Shown here: piece after piece, positions 56,127-64,000 of the stretch
How positions within the stretch are numbered: position 1 is the stretch's first letter
Layout: each line of letters starts with the position of its first letter
The notes under the pieces: model-generated
The model's input: only the letters and a program-made list of their open reading frames with translations
What the model was told of the DNA's origin: nothing
The model's database searches: none
Made by a program: the position numbers and the translations under genes
DNA from: SW132 sp038150125
Lineage (GTDB): Bacteria; Bacteroidota; Rhodothermia; Balneolales; Balneolaceae
DNA: 64,000 nucleotides
Direction of reading: 5' to 3'
NCBI RefSeq assembly: GCF_038150125.1
Contig: NZ_JBBVMF010000011.1
Coordinates: 104,700 to 168,699 of the forward strand

Positions 56127-56795
56127 ATGAAACCAACTCAAGACAATCAATCAGAACCCGCCAATAAACAAACCGGTGAGGCAAACTCCAGTCCATTATC
56201 CGCTTCTAAACTAACACCAGAGACCATCAAATGGACACCGATGAAAAAGGGAGGGTTCAATTTCCGCACGCATACCCTGGTTAGGGTCAGTGACTTGAAA
56301 ATGGAGTTTCGGCCGTCTATTACCGCCAAACTGGTTTGTGGTGCTTTTGCGAGTCTTGGGTTCTTTATTCCCGTTTATCATCATGCTGTAGAGGATATCA
56401 TTGATTCCCAGCTTGGGTCACTAACCGAATCGCTGCTGGCCGTGGGGCTGGGCTGCATACTCATCTTTGGCGGATTCAAATTCTGGTCTATGATTAAGGG
56501 GAACCGAGTATTTGACAAATCTTCGGGCCGTTTTATCAACAATGGTCGTGATTACCGGTCCGTCAGCCTCGATGAGATTGTTGCACTCCAGCACCTCCAT
56601 GAGAATGTAAAACGCTCAGACAGTAGTCTTAGGAGCAGCCACAAAAGAACTTCGTTTGTAAGCAATGAACTCAACCTTGTGCTGCGCAGTAGCAACCGCG
56701 TTCATGCGATTGATCACTCAAACCGGCGAAAGCTACGGGATGATATTGAATCACTGGCCGAGTTTCTTGGCGTACCGGTTTGGAATCACCCTTGA
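56127..56795 (+). CDS. Membrane protein of unknown function
   Basis: 222 residues. A polar N-terminus (~70) is followed by two membrane segments (KLVCGAFASLGFFIPVY, residues ~68-85, and SLLAVGLGCILIFGGFKFW, ~101-119), and then a C-terminal domain (~125-220) that looks like a small beta/alpha module (SLDEIVALQHLHENV, NELNLVLRSSNRVHAIDH, LRDDIESLAEFLGVPVW). It may be a bacterial PH-like domain. No partner gene is evident. Confidence 0.7.
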   Translation: MKPTQDNQSEPANKQTGEANSSPLSASKLTPETIKWTPMKKGGFNFRTHTLVRVSDLKMEFRPSITAKLVCGAFASLGFFIPVYHHAVEDIIDSQLGSLTESLLAVGLGCILIFGGFKFWSMIKGNRVFDKSSGRFINNGRDYRSVSLDEIVALQHLHENVKRSDSSLRSSHKRTSFVSNELNLVLRSSNRVHAIDHSNRRKLRDDIESLAEFLGVPVWNHP

Positions 56796-57075
56796 TGATT
56801 TAACTCACATTTTGTGTCTCATTCTGTAATATGGGATCACCGACACCAAGCTCCATAATGTTTGAAGGCAACTGTTTAGAGATAGATTTCTAAATGTTAA
56901 CAAATCACATAGAGATAACCCACGGGCCTCGCTACTTTTCCTTTACCTCATCACGGTAGTTGAGATAGCGATTATATGTTCTGCGAGGATACAGAAGTGG
57001 ATTCACCAGGTCGTGAAAGAATTGATGGCTAGGCCTTAAGCTTCAACTTAATTGCTGAACTCTCCGGTTATCCAT

Positions 57076-57708
57076 TTAAGGCCTTACCGTCACGTCTTCC
57101 TCATCTCCTGCCAGATAGCGCACGATAATTGAAACAAACGCAATGCCGATACCGGGTCGCACCACATGCGTCCAGGCAATCTTTTCAAAATAAGGGTGAC
57201 CTTCATCGCCTTCCATCATGACCGGTGGTGGTTCCTGGTTTATGTCTGACATAATCAGAGGTGTCTTCACTTGGTTCGCCAAACTCATCGGCAGCTCCAA
57301 ACGGAGCATACGCCCTGTTATAAGCCGCGTTCGCCGAATGTTGCGTCAAATGCCTCAGCAATGCGCTCACCAGAGATTCTTCGAGCCAGAGGCTGCTCTC
57401 CGGGTTCAATTTCTAAAGTCTCAGAGAGAACAGTGCCATGAAGTTTTTTCTCTGTCGCCAAAGAATAAAATGACCGCTCGTCCCACTGCAGGTTTGGCGC
57501 CACCATAGCGAGGGTGAGCACCCCCAATACTCATTTCAGCGAGGGACTTGCCTGCCAAATTCTTTTCAGTTTCACCAATCATCTCCTCTGACGATTCCTC
57601 AAATTTGACGTCGAAAATGCTCTGGGCGTGTGTATCTGTGCTCCACGCGACTAATAGTAGAAAGATTCCAAGTAGTAGGTGAGCTATACGTTCTAATCCG
57701 AAATTCAT
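57076..57708 (-). pseudogene. Secreted protein of unknown function, two frameshifts
   Basis: The start ATG 57708 opens a signal peptide (IAHLLLGIFLLLVAWSTDTHAQ-SIF). The first frame is sensible to about MSIGG (~57525). Coding then moves to another frame (GVLTLAMVAPNLQWDERSF...RRISGERIAEAFDATFGERG, to ~57320) and back to the first frame (LITGRMLRLELPMSLANQ...GIAFVSIIVRYLAGDEE, to 57076). Joined, it would be ~210 residues with a C-terminal hydrophobic segment. No family is recognised. Confidence 0.6.
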
Positions 57709-58158
57709 AGCGTCAATTGATTAATTTGAATTAAAGAATACCGAAAAGCTTTTGGCGATGAATTATGACATTCATGTAGGAGCTATATGGGTATTCCAGG
57801 TAAAATCATTGCATTTTTGATCTGTTTGGTTTCCGGAAGTTTGCCTATTAGAGGCTTTATTATTTGGTTTGATAAAAAGAGACGGTCTGGTTGAGTAATA
57901 AAACTTTATTGGTGATTGGAATACAACTTCTCCGATGAGTAATGAGTAATATGGAATAAAGCAGTAGTTCTGGCAGTCTTTAAATTCTCTCAATATAAAA
58001 GTTCGACCAACCCATTTTCGATTACCAGTAATGGCATCAACAAGAGATTTATTTGAGTTGATAATAAAAGCCAGAATGTTCTTCATGTTGCTATTCATCG
58101 ATTTTGTTCATTAGTTAAGATTGTTCACGACTCGTGAACACAATAAAATAGTGAACAA
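57709..58158. other. Intergenic region with AbiEi-type operator array
   Basis: Near its right end, TGTTCACGA (58122-58130) and TCGTGAACA (58132-58140) form a 9-bp perfect palindrome with one central base. Half-sites TGTTCA (58105-58110) and GTGAACA (58151-58157) flank it, the last touching the ATG of the AbiEi-like gene at 58159. This arrangement suits autorepression by that protein. The rest shows nothing convincing. Confidence 0.5.
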
Positions 58159-59160
58159 ATGAATCAGGCTATCCTCGAAAAAGCACTTGCGAATCTTCCC
58201 ACAGAGATCGGTCATAAGACGGAATGGGAGGCCTATGTTCCTAATAAAAATTACGAAATTGATGCACGGGTAACATTTAACCCAAATACAAAGAAAGCAA
58301 TTGTCAGACATGCGGAGATCAAAAAAGAGATTCGTAAACACCATATTCCACGATTGAAGGAATTACAAGATAAAGTAGGTCCCCTAATGCTGGTGGCCGA
58401 ACGTTTATATCCCAACATTAAAAAGCTATTGAATGAAGCGGGGATTGATTGGATAGATGTGGCTGGAAATATTCATTTAGAAGAAGGGGATACGCTTTTA
58501 TGGATTGATCGTCACACCACAACTCCCATTCAGCAAAAGAAAAACCGGGCCTTTACCAAAACCGGATTAAAAGTCGTTTTCCTTTTTCTTCATGATGAAA
58601 CTTGGCTAAATAAAACGTATCGGGAAATAGCTGAGACTGCGGATGTCGCATTGGGAAACATCAAGCACATTTTGGATGGGCTGAAAGAGCATGACTTTGT
58701 ATATGCTAAAAACAAAGATGTGCTCAAGCTTAAAAACAGGGATAGACTTTTAGATCAATGGATCACGGCCTTTGCAGATGAACTTAAACCTCGCATCCAA
58801 AAAGGCAGATATAAACTTATAAATAAAGAGACCGAACAAAACTGGAAGAACCTACGACTGGGTGAGCAGGATCAATGGGGAGGTGAACCGGCAGCTGATC
58901 TGCTAACGAATGATCTCAAACCTGTGGAGTACATACTCTATACAAAAAAGAATCGGGCTGAACTTATGAAGGAGCTTAAACTGATACCTGAAGAAAACGG
59001 GAAAGTTGAAATCAGAGAACCTTACTGGACGGTTGAGAATGAGCTTCCAAATATAGCTCCTCGCCTTGTTGTTTATACTGATTTAATGGTTACTGGTGAT
59101 CCAAGAAATGTCAAAATAGCTGAAGAAATCTATGCGGAAGCCACTACAGATAAAGCTTGA
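58159..59160 (+). CDS. AbiEi-like antitoxin/transcription regulator (type IV TA family)
   Basis: 333 residues, cytoplasmic. The text (HIPRLKELQDKVGPLMLVAERLYPNIK; WIDVAGNIHLEEGDTLLWIDR; YREIAETADVALGNIKHILDGLKEHDFVY, a winged-helix part at ~150-190; APRLVVYTDLMVTGDPRNVKIAEEIY end) is that of the long AbiEi-family antitoxins. These normally sit directly before a nucleotidyltransferase toxin gene, often overlapping it. Here the expected toxin gene starts inside the 3' end (ATG 59132) but is broken after 31 codons. A palindromic operator array precedes the ATG. Confidence 0.72.
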   Translation: MNQAILEKALANLPTEIGHKTEWEAYVPNKNYEIDARVTFNPNTKKAIVRHAEIKKEIRKHHIPRLKELQDKVGPLMLVAERLYPNIKKLLNEAGIDWIDVAGNIHLEEGDTLLWIDRHTTTPIQQKKNRAFTKTGLKVVFLFLHDETWLNKTYREIAETADVALGNIKHILDGLKEHDFVYAKNKDVLKLKNRDRLLDQWITAFADELKPRIQKGRYKLINKETEQNWKNLRLGEQDQWGGEPAADLLTNDLKPVEYILYTKKNRAELMKELKLIPEENGKVEIREPYWTVENELPNIAPRLVVYTDLMVTGDPRNVKIAEEIYAEATTDKA

Positions 59161-59227
59161 AGATCTCCGGCAAGACCAGCTCAAAGAACTACTACAAGTA
59201 GTAGAAAAAGTGTTTATAGAATACTAA
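59132..59227 (+). pseudogene. Truncated nucleotidyltransferase (AbiEii-like) toxin gene start
   Basis: ATG 59132 overlaps the antitoxin gene by 29 bases. The frame reads MRKPLQIKLEDLRQDQLKEL and ends after 31 residues at TAA 59225-59227. This looks like the N-terminal helix of the nucleotidyltransferases paired with long AbiEi proteins. The catalytic GSxxR...DxD part is absent downstream, so the toxin is lost. Confidence 0.55.
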
Positions 59228-59485
59228 AGGCTAAATTTTAAGAAGCGTCTGGTCGCATTTATCCCTTTGATTAAACCGGCAAATGAACCGGCAAGAATTA
59301 AAGACATCAGGTTCATAAAACATTGTACTACAATATTTTATATAGATATAAGAACCGGCAAAATAACCGGAATAGTTGAATCGAATGTACGGTCCTTTCC
59401 AGTTGTTGGCAGTAAAATTGATTCAACTAAGAATGCTGAGCCCCCTAAAATAAATGTAGGATAAGCGATGAATATAAATTGCAAA
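59228..59485. other. Gap with short ACCGGCAA-type repeats
   Basis: AACCGGCAAATGAACCGGCA at about 59275 and AACCGGCAAAATAACCGG at about 59353 are imperfect short repeats. An open frame across them (65 codons from 59267) has no family resemblance and is doubtful. Confidence 0.35.
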
Positions 59486-59537
59486 TATGGATAAAAACGC
59501 ATACACTTATTAATAAATGTATGCGTTTTTATCCATA
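59486..59537. promoter_or_regulatory. 20-bp perfect inverted repeat, AbiEi operator candidate
   Basis: The arms 59486-59505 and 59518-59537 are exact inverse complements (core AAAAACGCATACA / TGTATGCGTTTTT) around a 12-nt AT-rich loop. The right arm ends 3 bp before ATG 59541 of the AbiEi gene. AbiEi proteins of other bacteria are known to repress their own operon by binding inverted repeats, which this would suit. Confidence 0.65.
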
Positions 59538-59540
59538 GTC

Positions 59541-60158
59541 ATGTACACGTCAAAAGAAAAAATTCGGAAAGCACTAAGCGTTTTTAAAGATCAGGAGGGA
59601 CTCCTTCGCACGTCAGAGGCGCTTTCTACCGGTATACATCCCAGAACGCTCTACAAGCTCAGGGATGAGGGTTACATAACAAAACTGGGCCGGGGTCTGT
59701 ATAAACTGGCAGATGATCCTCCGCTTTCTAATCCGGATGTTGCGATTGTGGCTGCCAGGGTTCCAAATGCAAAAATCTGCCTGCTCTCAGCGCTCGACTT
59801 TCATGAGATGACCAAAGAGATCCCTCACAAAGTTCATATTGCAATCGCCAGAACTCAAAGAGATCCAAAGATAGATTATCCGCCTATTGAGGTATACCGG
59901 TTTACTGACGAAAGTTTTACGGAAGGAGTAGAAAAGCATGAGATAGACGGACAAACGATTCAAGTTTATAGTCCAGCCAAGACCATTGCAGACTGTTTCA
60001 AATTCCGAAATAAGATCGGCAAAGATATTGCGATTGAAGCACTCCAATCGGGACTTGAACAAAAAAATGTTGAGGTAAAAGAGATTCTGAGATTCGCTAA
60101 AATCTGCAGAGTCGAGAACATCATGAAACCATATCTGGAAGCGACTATAAATGGATAA
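59541..60158 (+). CDS. AbiEi antitoxin (type IV toxin-antitoxin)
   Basis: About 205 residues from ATG 59541; an ATG at 59517 lies inside the operator repeat and is less likely. The N-terminal winged helix (EGLLRTSEALSTGIHPRTLYKLRDEGYITKLGRGLYKLAD) is the AbiEi DNA-binding domain. The rest (KICLLSALDFHEMTKEIP, VYRFTDESFTEGVEKHEIDG, IQVYSPAKTIADCFKFRNKIG, IALEAL-type) is the typical C-terminal half. It represses the operon and counteracts AbiEii. It overlaps the toxin gene by 8 bases. Confidence 0.92.
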   Translation: MYTSKEKIRKALSVFKDQEGLLRTSEALSTGIHPRTLYKLRDEGYITKLGRGLYKLADDPPLSNPDVAIVAARVPNAKICLLSALDFHEMTKEIPHKVHIAIARTQRDPKIDYPPIEVYRFTDESFTEGVEKHEIDGQTIQVYSPAKTIADCFKFRNKIGKDIAIEALQSGLEQKNVEVKEILRFAKICRVENIMKPYLEATING

Positions 60159-61065
60159 AGATAAAAAACGGAAAGCCGCATCTGTTCATCAAAAACTTTT
60201 GAACAGAGCGCGTGAAACAAACCGGCCGTTCAATGAGCTTCTTCAGTATTACGCCATGGAGAGGTTTCTGTACAGAGTGAGCAGATCTGAATATGTTGAA
60301 CAATTTATACTGAAGGGAGCACTGCTGCTACGCATATCCGGCATATCAGAAATACGTTCGACTCGTGATATTGATTTCCTGAGCATGGATGATGAAGGAA
60401 TTGAAAATGTGAAAGCTGTAATATATGACTGCTGTAACGTACAAGTAGCAGAAGATGGTTTGGAATTTGAATCCGATGATATCGAAGCGGATGAAATCAG
60501 AGAGAATCAGGTATATCAAGGATATCGATTTAGAGTAAGGGGAAATCTCGGTAATGCGAAGATATATATACAGGTTGATATGGGTTTTGGGGATATCGTT
60601 ACACCAGATCCGATTTGGGTTGAGTTCCCGACAGTACTGGATGAAGAGAATCCAAGAATTCGAGCTTACACATTGGAAACTGCTGTTGCTGAGAAGTATC
60701 AGGCCATGATTGATCTTGATCTTCTTAACAGCCGTATGAAGGACTTTTATGATGTCTGGTTTTTGAGCAGCAATCTCGAGTTTGATGGTGCTATCGTTCA
60801 GAAAGCAATTGAACATACTTTTGAGAGAAGAAGGACAGAACTTCCATCCGAGAAACCGGTCGTGTTTAAAGAACTTTTTTATGCAGATGAGAATAAAGTC
60901 ATTCAATGGCGAGCCTTTAAAAAGAAAATTGAACAAGTAGAGTTAACTTCCAATTTTCGAACAGTAATTGAAGAGGTGGAGAACTTTCTATGGCCGCCGA
61001 CGAAAAGCATAAACCAAAGAGAAAATTTCACTAAGAAATGGGAGCCTGGTGAAGGGTGGAATTAG
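60151..61065 (+). CDS. AbiEii nucleotidyltransferase toxin
   Basis: 304 residues. FILKGALLLRISGISEIRSTRDIDFLS contains the K-G-(A/G)-x-L and R-x-T-x-D-x-D nucleotidyltransferase motif; VAEKYQAMIDLDLLNSRMKDFYDVWFL carries the conserved Lys and the KD pair of the AbiEii/DUF1814 family. Such proteins transfer nucleotides to target RNA and give phage exclusion or stasis. It overlaps AbiEi by 8 bases, so they are translated together. Confidence 0.92.
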   Translation: MDKDKKRKAASVHQKLLNRARETNRPFNELLQYYAMERFLYRVSRSEYVEQFILKGALLLRISGISEIRSTRDIDFLSMDDEGIENVKAVIYDCCNVQVAEDGLEFESDDIEADEIRENQVYQGYRFRVRGNLGNAKIYIQVDMGFGDIVTPDPIWVEFPTVLDEENPRIRAYTLETAVAEKYQAMIDLDLLNSRMKDFYDVWFLSSNLEFDGAIVQKAIEHTFERRRTELPSEKPVVFKELFYADENKVIQWRAFKKKIEQVELTSNFRTVIEEVENFLWPPTKSINQRENFTKKWEPGEGWN

Positions 61066-61136
61066 TAAACGGTCACTCTCAAAATTCAGCCTAATCCAAA
61101 AATATTTCGTGAACCAAATTCACATATTTCAATGGC

Positions 61137-61212
61137 GGTGGTACATGAAAATCCAAAAAACGCCTTTTTGATATTATTAGGACCACTATTACTGACTACA
61201 AATCGAGGCGGT
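61137..61212 (+). repeat. Right flank of putative island: direct repeat and tRNA-like piece
   Basis: GGTGGTACATGAA (61137-61149) repeats 55562-55574. At 61192-61212, ctgactacaaatcgaggcggt resembles the anticodon arm of tRNA-Arg (55315-55334), differing by one base and one insertion. Together they hint at an attachment region, but repeats of this length occur by chance in 64 kb. Confidence 0.3.
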
Positions 61213-61217
61213 AGATT

Positions 61218-61829
61218 TTATAAGTAGTTGTTCTTCAGGGCAAGCACTTTTTTCAAGAGGTCACGATCAACCTCAAGGCCGTATTTATCAGAGAGGTGTT
61301 TGCGTATGTCATCTTCACCGGCTTCCAGCATGTCATCCTTGTCAAGAAACTCCAGCAAATCTTCTGTTACCGCCCAGTGATATATCAGCCACTTCCATTC
61401 GCCAAGATAATCTCCGGCGTAGTCTGCTTTCAGTGAGGTGTTCTCTTTTTCATGCAGCACGGCCGTTTTAATCACCGCTGCTCCTTTTGTAGTTAGATGA
61501 TCCACGGCAGCCTGAAGGGTTTTCCCGGAATCATTAACATCATCCACGAGAATGACATTTTTCCCATTCAAATCAATATCTATAGGATCGGTGATGTCAA
61601 CCTCTTCCTTTTCCTCGGCGCCACCAGTGCAGTGGCGGATCTGTATAGCGGTTAAGGTTTTAATATTCAGAAAGTCACATACAAGGCGTGCCGGCGGGAA
61701 TCCACCGCGGGCAATGCCGACAACCATATCAAAATCAATGGGGGAGGCACTGATTTTCCGGGAAACACGGTAAGCCAGCTCATATGCCTCTGAAAAACGT
61801 ACTATTCTTGCCGTAAACTTTTTATCCAT
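61218..61829 (-). CDS. Phosphoribosyltransferase-domain protein
   Basis: 203 residues. The PRPP-binding motif is NVILVDDVNDSGKTLQAA; the N-terminal part has VVGIARGGFPPARLVCDFLNI (PPi loop). It is close to hypoxanthine/xanthine phosphoribosyltransferase-like and other type I PRTases, but the hood region is unusual (CTGGAEEKEEVDITDPIDIDL). A ~40-residue helical C-terminus (EAGEDDIRKHLSDKYGLEVD) resembles a small regulatory extension. The exact base is not predictable. Monocistronic. Confidence 0.83.
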   Translation of the reverse strand: MDKKFTARIVRFSEAYELAYRVSRKISASPIDFDMVVGIARGGFPPARLVCDFLNIKTLTAIQIRHCTGGAEEKEEVDITDPIDIDLNGKNVILVDDVNDSGKTLQAAVDHLTTKGAAVIKTAVLHEKENTSLKADYAGDYLGEWKWLIYHWAVTEDLLEFLDKDDMLEAGEDDIRKHLSDKYGLEVDRDLLKKVLALKNNYL

Positions 61830-62047
61830 TATCTTTTAAACCGGTTATTGAGATTAGTATTAAAGTTAAGTGACCCCATTCATCATTCAAAAATATTCAG
61901 CAAGGCTCCCATGGGGTACAGGCAGTAGCTGACGCTGCAGCTCAGTGAAAATCATCGATTTAAGGTTCTTTTAAGTATTCGGGCCTTACATTATGAGTAG
62001 AATTTCAAAAAAAAGAACTAATTCAGAACGACAAAAAGAAGAACAAC

Positions 62048-62338
62048 ATGGTATATGCTACATCAAAAACAGTAAGCCTTTCTTATGATCAGGCCATCGA
62101 ACAAGTGACGTCACTATTCAAAGCGGAGGGGTTTGGGGTACTTACTGAGATGATGCAAGCCATGATGGCAGATGGAGAAATGGATCAATCGAAAATGATG
62201 GAGATGGCCGGCATTCCCTCCATGATGAAAATGCATATGATGTGCATGCAGATGATGCAGGGAACGTTGATGGGTAATCAGGGAATGATGAACCAGGATT
62301 CAATGAATGGGAATACCCATCAACAGCATCATAATTGA
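62048..62338 (+). CDS. Met-rich protein with a DUF302-like N-terminus
   Basis: 96 residues. Residues 5-34 (SKTVSLSYDQAIEQVTSLFKAEGFGVLTE) match the start of a DUF302 domain. Instead of its continuation comes a Met-rich segment (MMQAMMADGEMDQ, then MMKMHMMCMQMMQG), closing with NTHQQHHN. Met and His clusters suggest binding of copper or another soft metal. The abrupt join at GVLTE looks like a fusion by deletion between two metal-linked genes. No signal peptide. Confidence 0.6.
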   Translation: MVYATSKTVSLSYDQAIEQVTSLFKAEGFGVLTEMMQAMMADGEMDQSKMMEMAGIPSMMKMHMMCMQMMQGTLMGNQGMMNQDSMNGNTHQQHHN

Positions 62339-62752
62339 CCATCGACCTGCTTAACGCACTAAATACCTACTCCCTCGCTCCACGGTGTGGGAGAGTAACA
62401 GGTATTGGCACGATCCTGTAAGGCAAAAACCTGACAGGTCTTTTGTACCAACCAGAAAACCAATCATCCAAAACCTAAAGAGTGGTTGATATGGCAGCAA
62501 AAAAAACACATTTCGAAGTTTTAAATTATGTGAGCAACCGTCGCCGATTTTTAATAGCTTCTTAAGGATTTAGAGATTGTTGGGCTGTACAGTATAGAGT
62601 TGAATAAAATCTCAAATCTCACTAAAGAACGAGAAAAGACCCGGCAGACTTTAAATATATCTTTAGCACAATATCCCGGCTAACCACACATCCAATCGTC
62701 GGGACATAATTTAAGCTTCACGTTTTCAGAAACTGCGCCAAGAGGGGGGCAA
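62339..62752. other. Intergenic region
   Basis: No intact gene. Around 62565-62685 a plus-strand stretch (FLKDLEIVGLYSIELNK...) looks like a coding relic of unknown family. Confidence 0.35.
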
Positions 62753-62789
62753 ATAAAAATCCCATTCCACCTGTAGATGAAATGGGATT
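62753..62789 (-). terminator. Rho-independent terminator of the SDR gene
   Basis: On the minus strand AATCCCATT (62789-62781) pairs with AATGGGATT (62766-62758), loop 14 nt, followed by a T-rich TTTTTATT. It lies about 100 bp after the SDR stop. Confidence 0.7.
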
Positions 62790-62889
62790 ATTTTACACTA
62801 TCTGGTGAACACGCTCCATTAAATAAATGGTAAATTCGCTACCGGTTCCAATTTATTTAAGAGGTGGATTCCGATTCAGATATATGGAC

Positions 62890-63660
62890 TTATTTTGCTG
62901 TATATCCTCCATCAATAACCAATTCGCTACCGGTCACGAATTTTGATTCGTTCGATGCAAGATATAAGATTCCGTTTGCGATATCTTCAGGTTCGCCAAC
63001 ATGACCTATAGGATGGAGGCTATCCAGTTCTTTACGGAATTCATCCACTCCTCCCGGAGATTCTTTGCCAAGCTCTTCTACCAGTGGTGTCCAGATAAAC
63101 CCAGGATGTACTGAATTCACCCTGATGTTATCTTCTGCATAGAAAAGGGCGTCTGTTTTGCTCATTACACGTACGGCTCCTTTAGAAGCGTGATATGGTG
63201 GCAGATCCGGTGCACCCACGAGACCATAAATTGAGGAGAGATTGATGATACTTCCGCCGCCTGATTTCTTCATAGAAATCACAGCGTATTTTGTACAGTA
63301 AAAAACGCCATTCAAATTCACGTCAATTACCTGCTTCCACTCATCCTTGGTTACCTCATGGGTCGGTTTATCGATCCCCGAAATTCCTGCGTTACTTACC
63401 AGAACATCCAGCGGACCAAATTCCTCTTCTATCTCTTCAAAAACCTTTTTGACACGGTCTTCATCGGTTGTATCCAGGTTCCAGTACTTTGCTGTTCCAC
63501 CGGCTTTTCCTATTTCTTCAACAACTTTTTTCCCTTTTTCATCATCGATGTCGGTTACAGCAACTTTTGCTCCCTCTTTCGCAAGCAGTTGACAGCTTGC
63601 TTTTCCGATACCGGATGATCCTCCTGTTACGACTGCTACTTTACCTTCTACTCTTTTCAT
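62890..63660 (-). CDS. Short-chain dehydrogenase/reductase (SDR, classical)
   Basis: 256 residues from ATG 63660, which has AGAGGG 6 nt upstream; ATG 63678 would add six residues and overlaps that site. VAVVTGGSSGIGKAS is the NAD(P) loop; NAGISG; catalytic Ser in LSSIYG, Tyr and Lys in YHASK; PG in VHPGFIWTP. The final GSELVIDGGYTAK is typical. AVTDIDDEKG (Asp after the beta-2 strand) points to NAD rather than NADP. The pattern resembles cyclopentanol, 3-oxoacyl-ACP and glucose 1-dehydrogenase-like SDRs; the substrate is unknown. Single gene with its own terminator. Confidence 0.9.
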   Translation of the reverse strand: MKRVEGKVAVVTGGSSGIGKASCQLLAKEGAKVAVTDIDDEKGKKVVEEIGKAGGTAKYWNLDTTDEDRVKKVFEEIEEEFGPLDVLVSNAGISGIDKPTHEVTKDEWKQVIDVNLNGVFYCTKYAVISMKKSGGGSIINLSSIYGLVGAPDLPPYHASKGAVRVMSKTDALFYAEDNIRVNSVHPGFIWTPLVEELGKESPGGVDEFRKELDSLHPIGHVGEPEDIANGILYLASNESKFVTGSELVIDGGYTAK

Positions 63661-63678
63661 TGTGAACCCTCTTTTCAT

Positions 63679-64000
63679 TTATATTGTCATTTTTAAAGCC
63701 TGCGAATGAGCTTTAATGATTTAATAAAGAGCCCCATTCTTAAGCTTTTATAGGCTACGATTAAAACACTATTTAGAGATTTTTAATTCGAATTCATTAC
63801 CCGGGCTCCGTGCTTGTTTTATAATCAAGTAGAATTTCTACCTGCTCTTTTACAGCTTCATATAAACGAGTTTGGTACCCTATGGAAAAGGTAGGGAATG
63901 TTTATTCAAAGCCTTTCAATCTTTGTTTTATTAAAAATTAATCTAAAGTGGTTTAATTCCCCGACCCTCTGGGTCGGAAAGGATAAAAGTCCCCCTTTGA
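63679..64000. other. Terminal intergenic region
   Basis: No gene or structure recognised in the last ~320 bases. It should hold the promoter of the minus-strand SDR gene. Confidence 0.4.

Noticed and set aside
57772..58098. Minus-strand 108-codon open frame
   Set aside because: Composition and text look random (poor hydrophobic pattern, no family), and it overlaps the regulatory region of the AbiEi gene.
59275..59380. CRISPR-like repeat
   Set aside because: ACCGGCAA units are short, unevenly spaced and few; no leader or cas genes.

Overview
The window looks like a chromosomal accessory stretch from a marine or halophilic member of the Bacteroidota/Balneolota. The reasons are many lipoprotein-type sulfatases, DUF1080 and Gfo/Idh/MocA proteins, Fibrobacter-type paralogous (FISUMP) domains, AT-rich starts that mostly lack Shine-Dalgarno sequences, and LutABC. 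The phylum is inferred from gene content; no rRNA is present.

Layout. 1-6.2 kb: a FISUMP surface protein cut by the window edge, a frameshifted FISUMP lipoprotein, a decayed thioredoxin gene, a large unknown lipoprotein on the minus strand that starts at GTG behind a perfect AGGAGG, and a second, more damaged copy of the thioredoxin gene. 6.4-8.9 kb: a compact lasso-peptide cluster, made of a 43-residue precursor missed by ordinary gene calling, a B-type leader peptidase and a C-type cyclase. 9-10.1 kb: a heavily decayed ISL3-family transposase. 11.2-52.4 kb: a long plus-strand locus for sulfated and glycosidic carbohydrate. It holds seven intact sulfatases, two Gfo/Idh/MocA oxidoreductases, three DUF1080 (3-keto-glycoside-acting) proteins carrying six such domains, two xylose-isomerase-like TIM barrels, an enolase-superfamily enzyme, a VOC protein, a D-2-hydroxyacid dehydrogenase, a ThuA-like protein, two large heme-binding propeller/HEAT proteins and lutABC. 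It contains an intact 400-bp MITE with 8-bp target duplications and ends in debris (ankyrin, sulfatase and multiheme cytochrome remnants). 53.8-64 kb: an MBL-fold hydrolase, tRNA-Arg(ACG) with a terminator, a small island with two AbiE-type toxin-antitoxin modules (one with a truncated toxin gene), a phosphoribosyltransferase, a Met-rich protein carrying a DUF302 start, and a short-chain dehydrogenase.

How it may work together (inference). Exported sulfatases strip sulfate esters. Periplasmic Gfo/Idh/MocA enzymes and DUF1080 proteins could cleave glycosides by the oxidation (3-keto) route, with the cytochrome-bearing proteins as candidate electron-transfer partners. The TIM-barrel, enolase-type and dehydrogenase enzymes process the monosaccharides, and LutABC would oxidise lactate, which fits a 6-deoxyhexose substrate such as fucose or rhamnose. 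No SusC/SusD pair, glycoside hydrolase or sulfatase-maturing enzyme is visible here.

Most notable: the lasso cluster with an atypical precursor (basic leader, no Thr at -2, one acidic residue, tetra-Tyr tail); the MITE lying directly before a Gfo/Idh gene; frameshifts in homopolymeric or dinucleotide A runs; and palindromic operators in front of both AbiEi genes.
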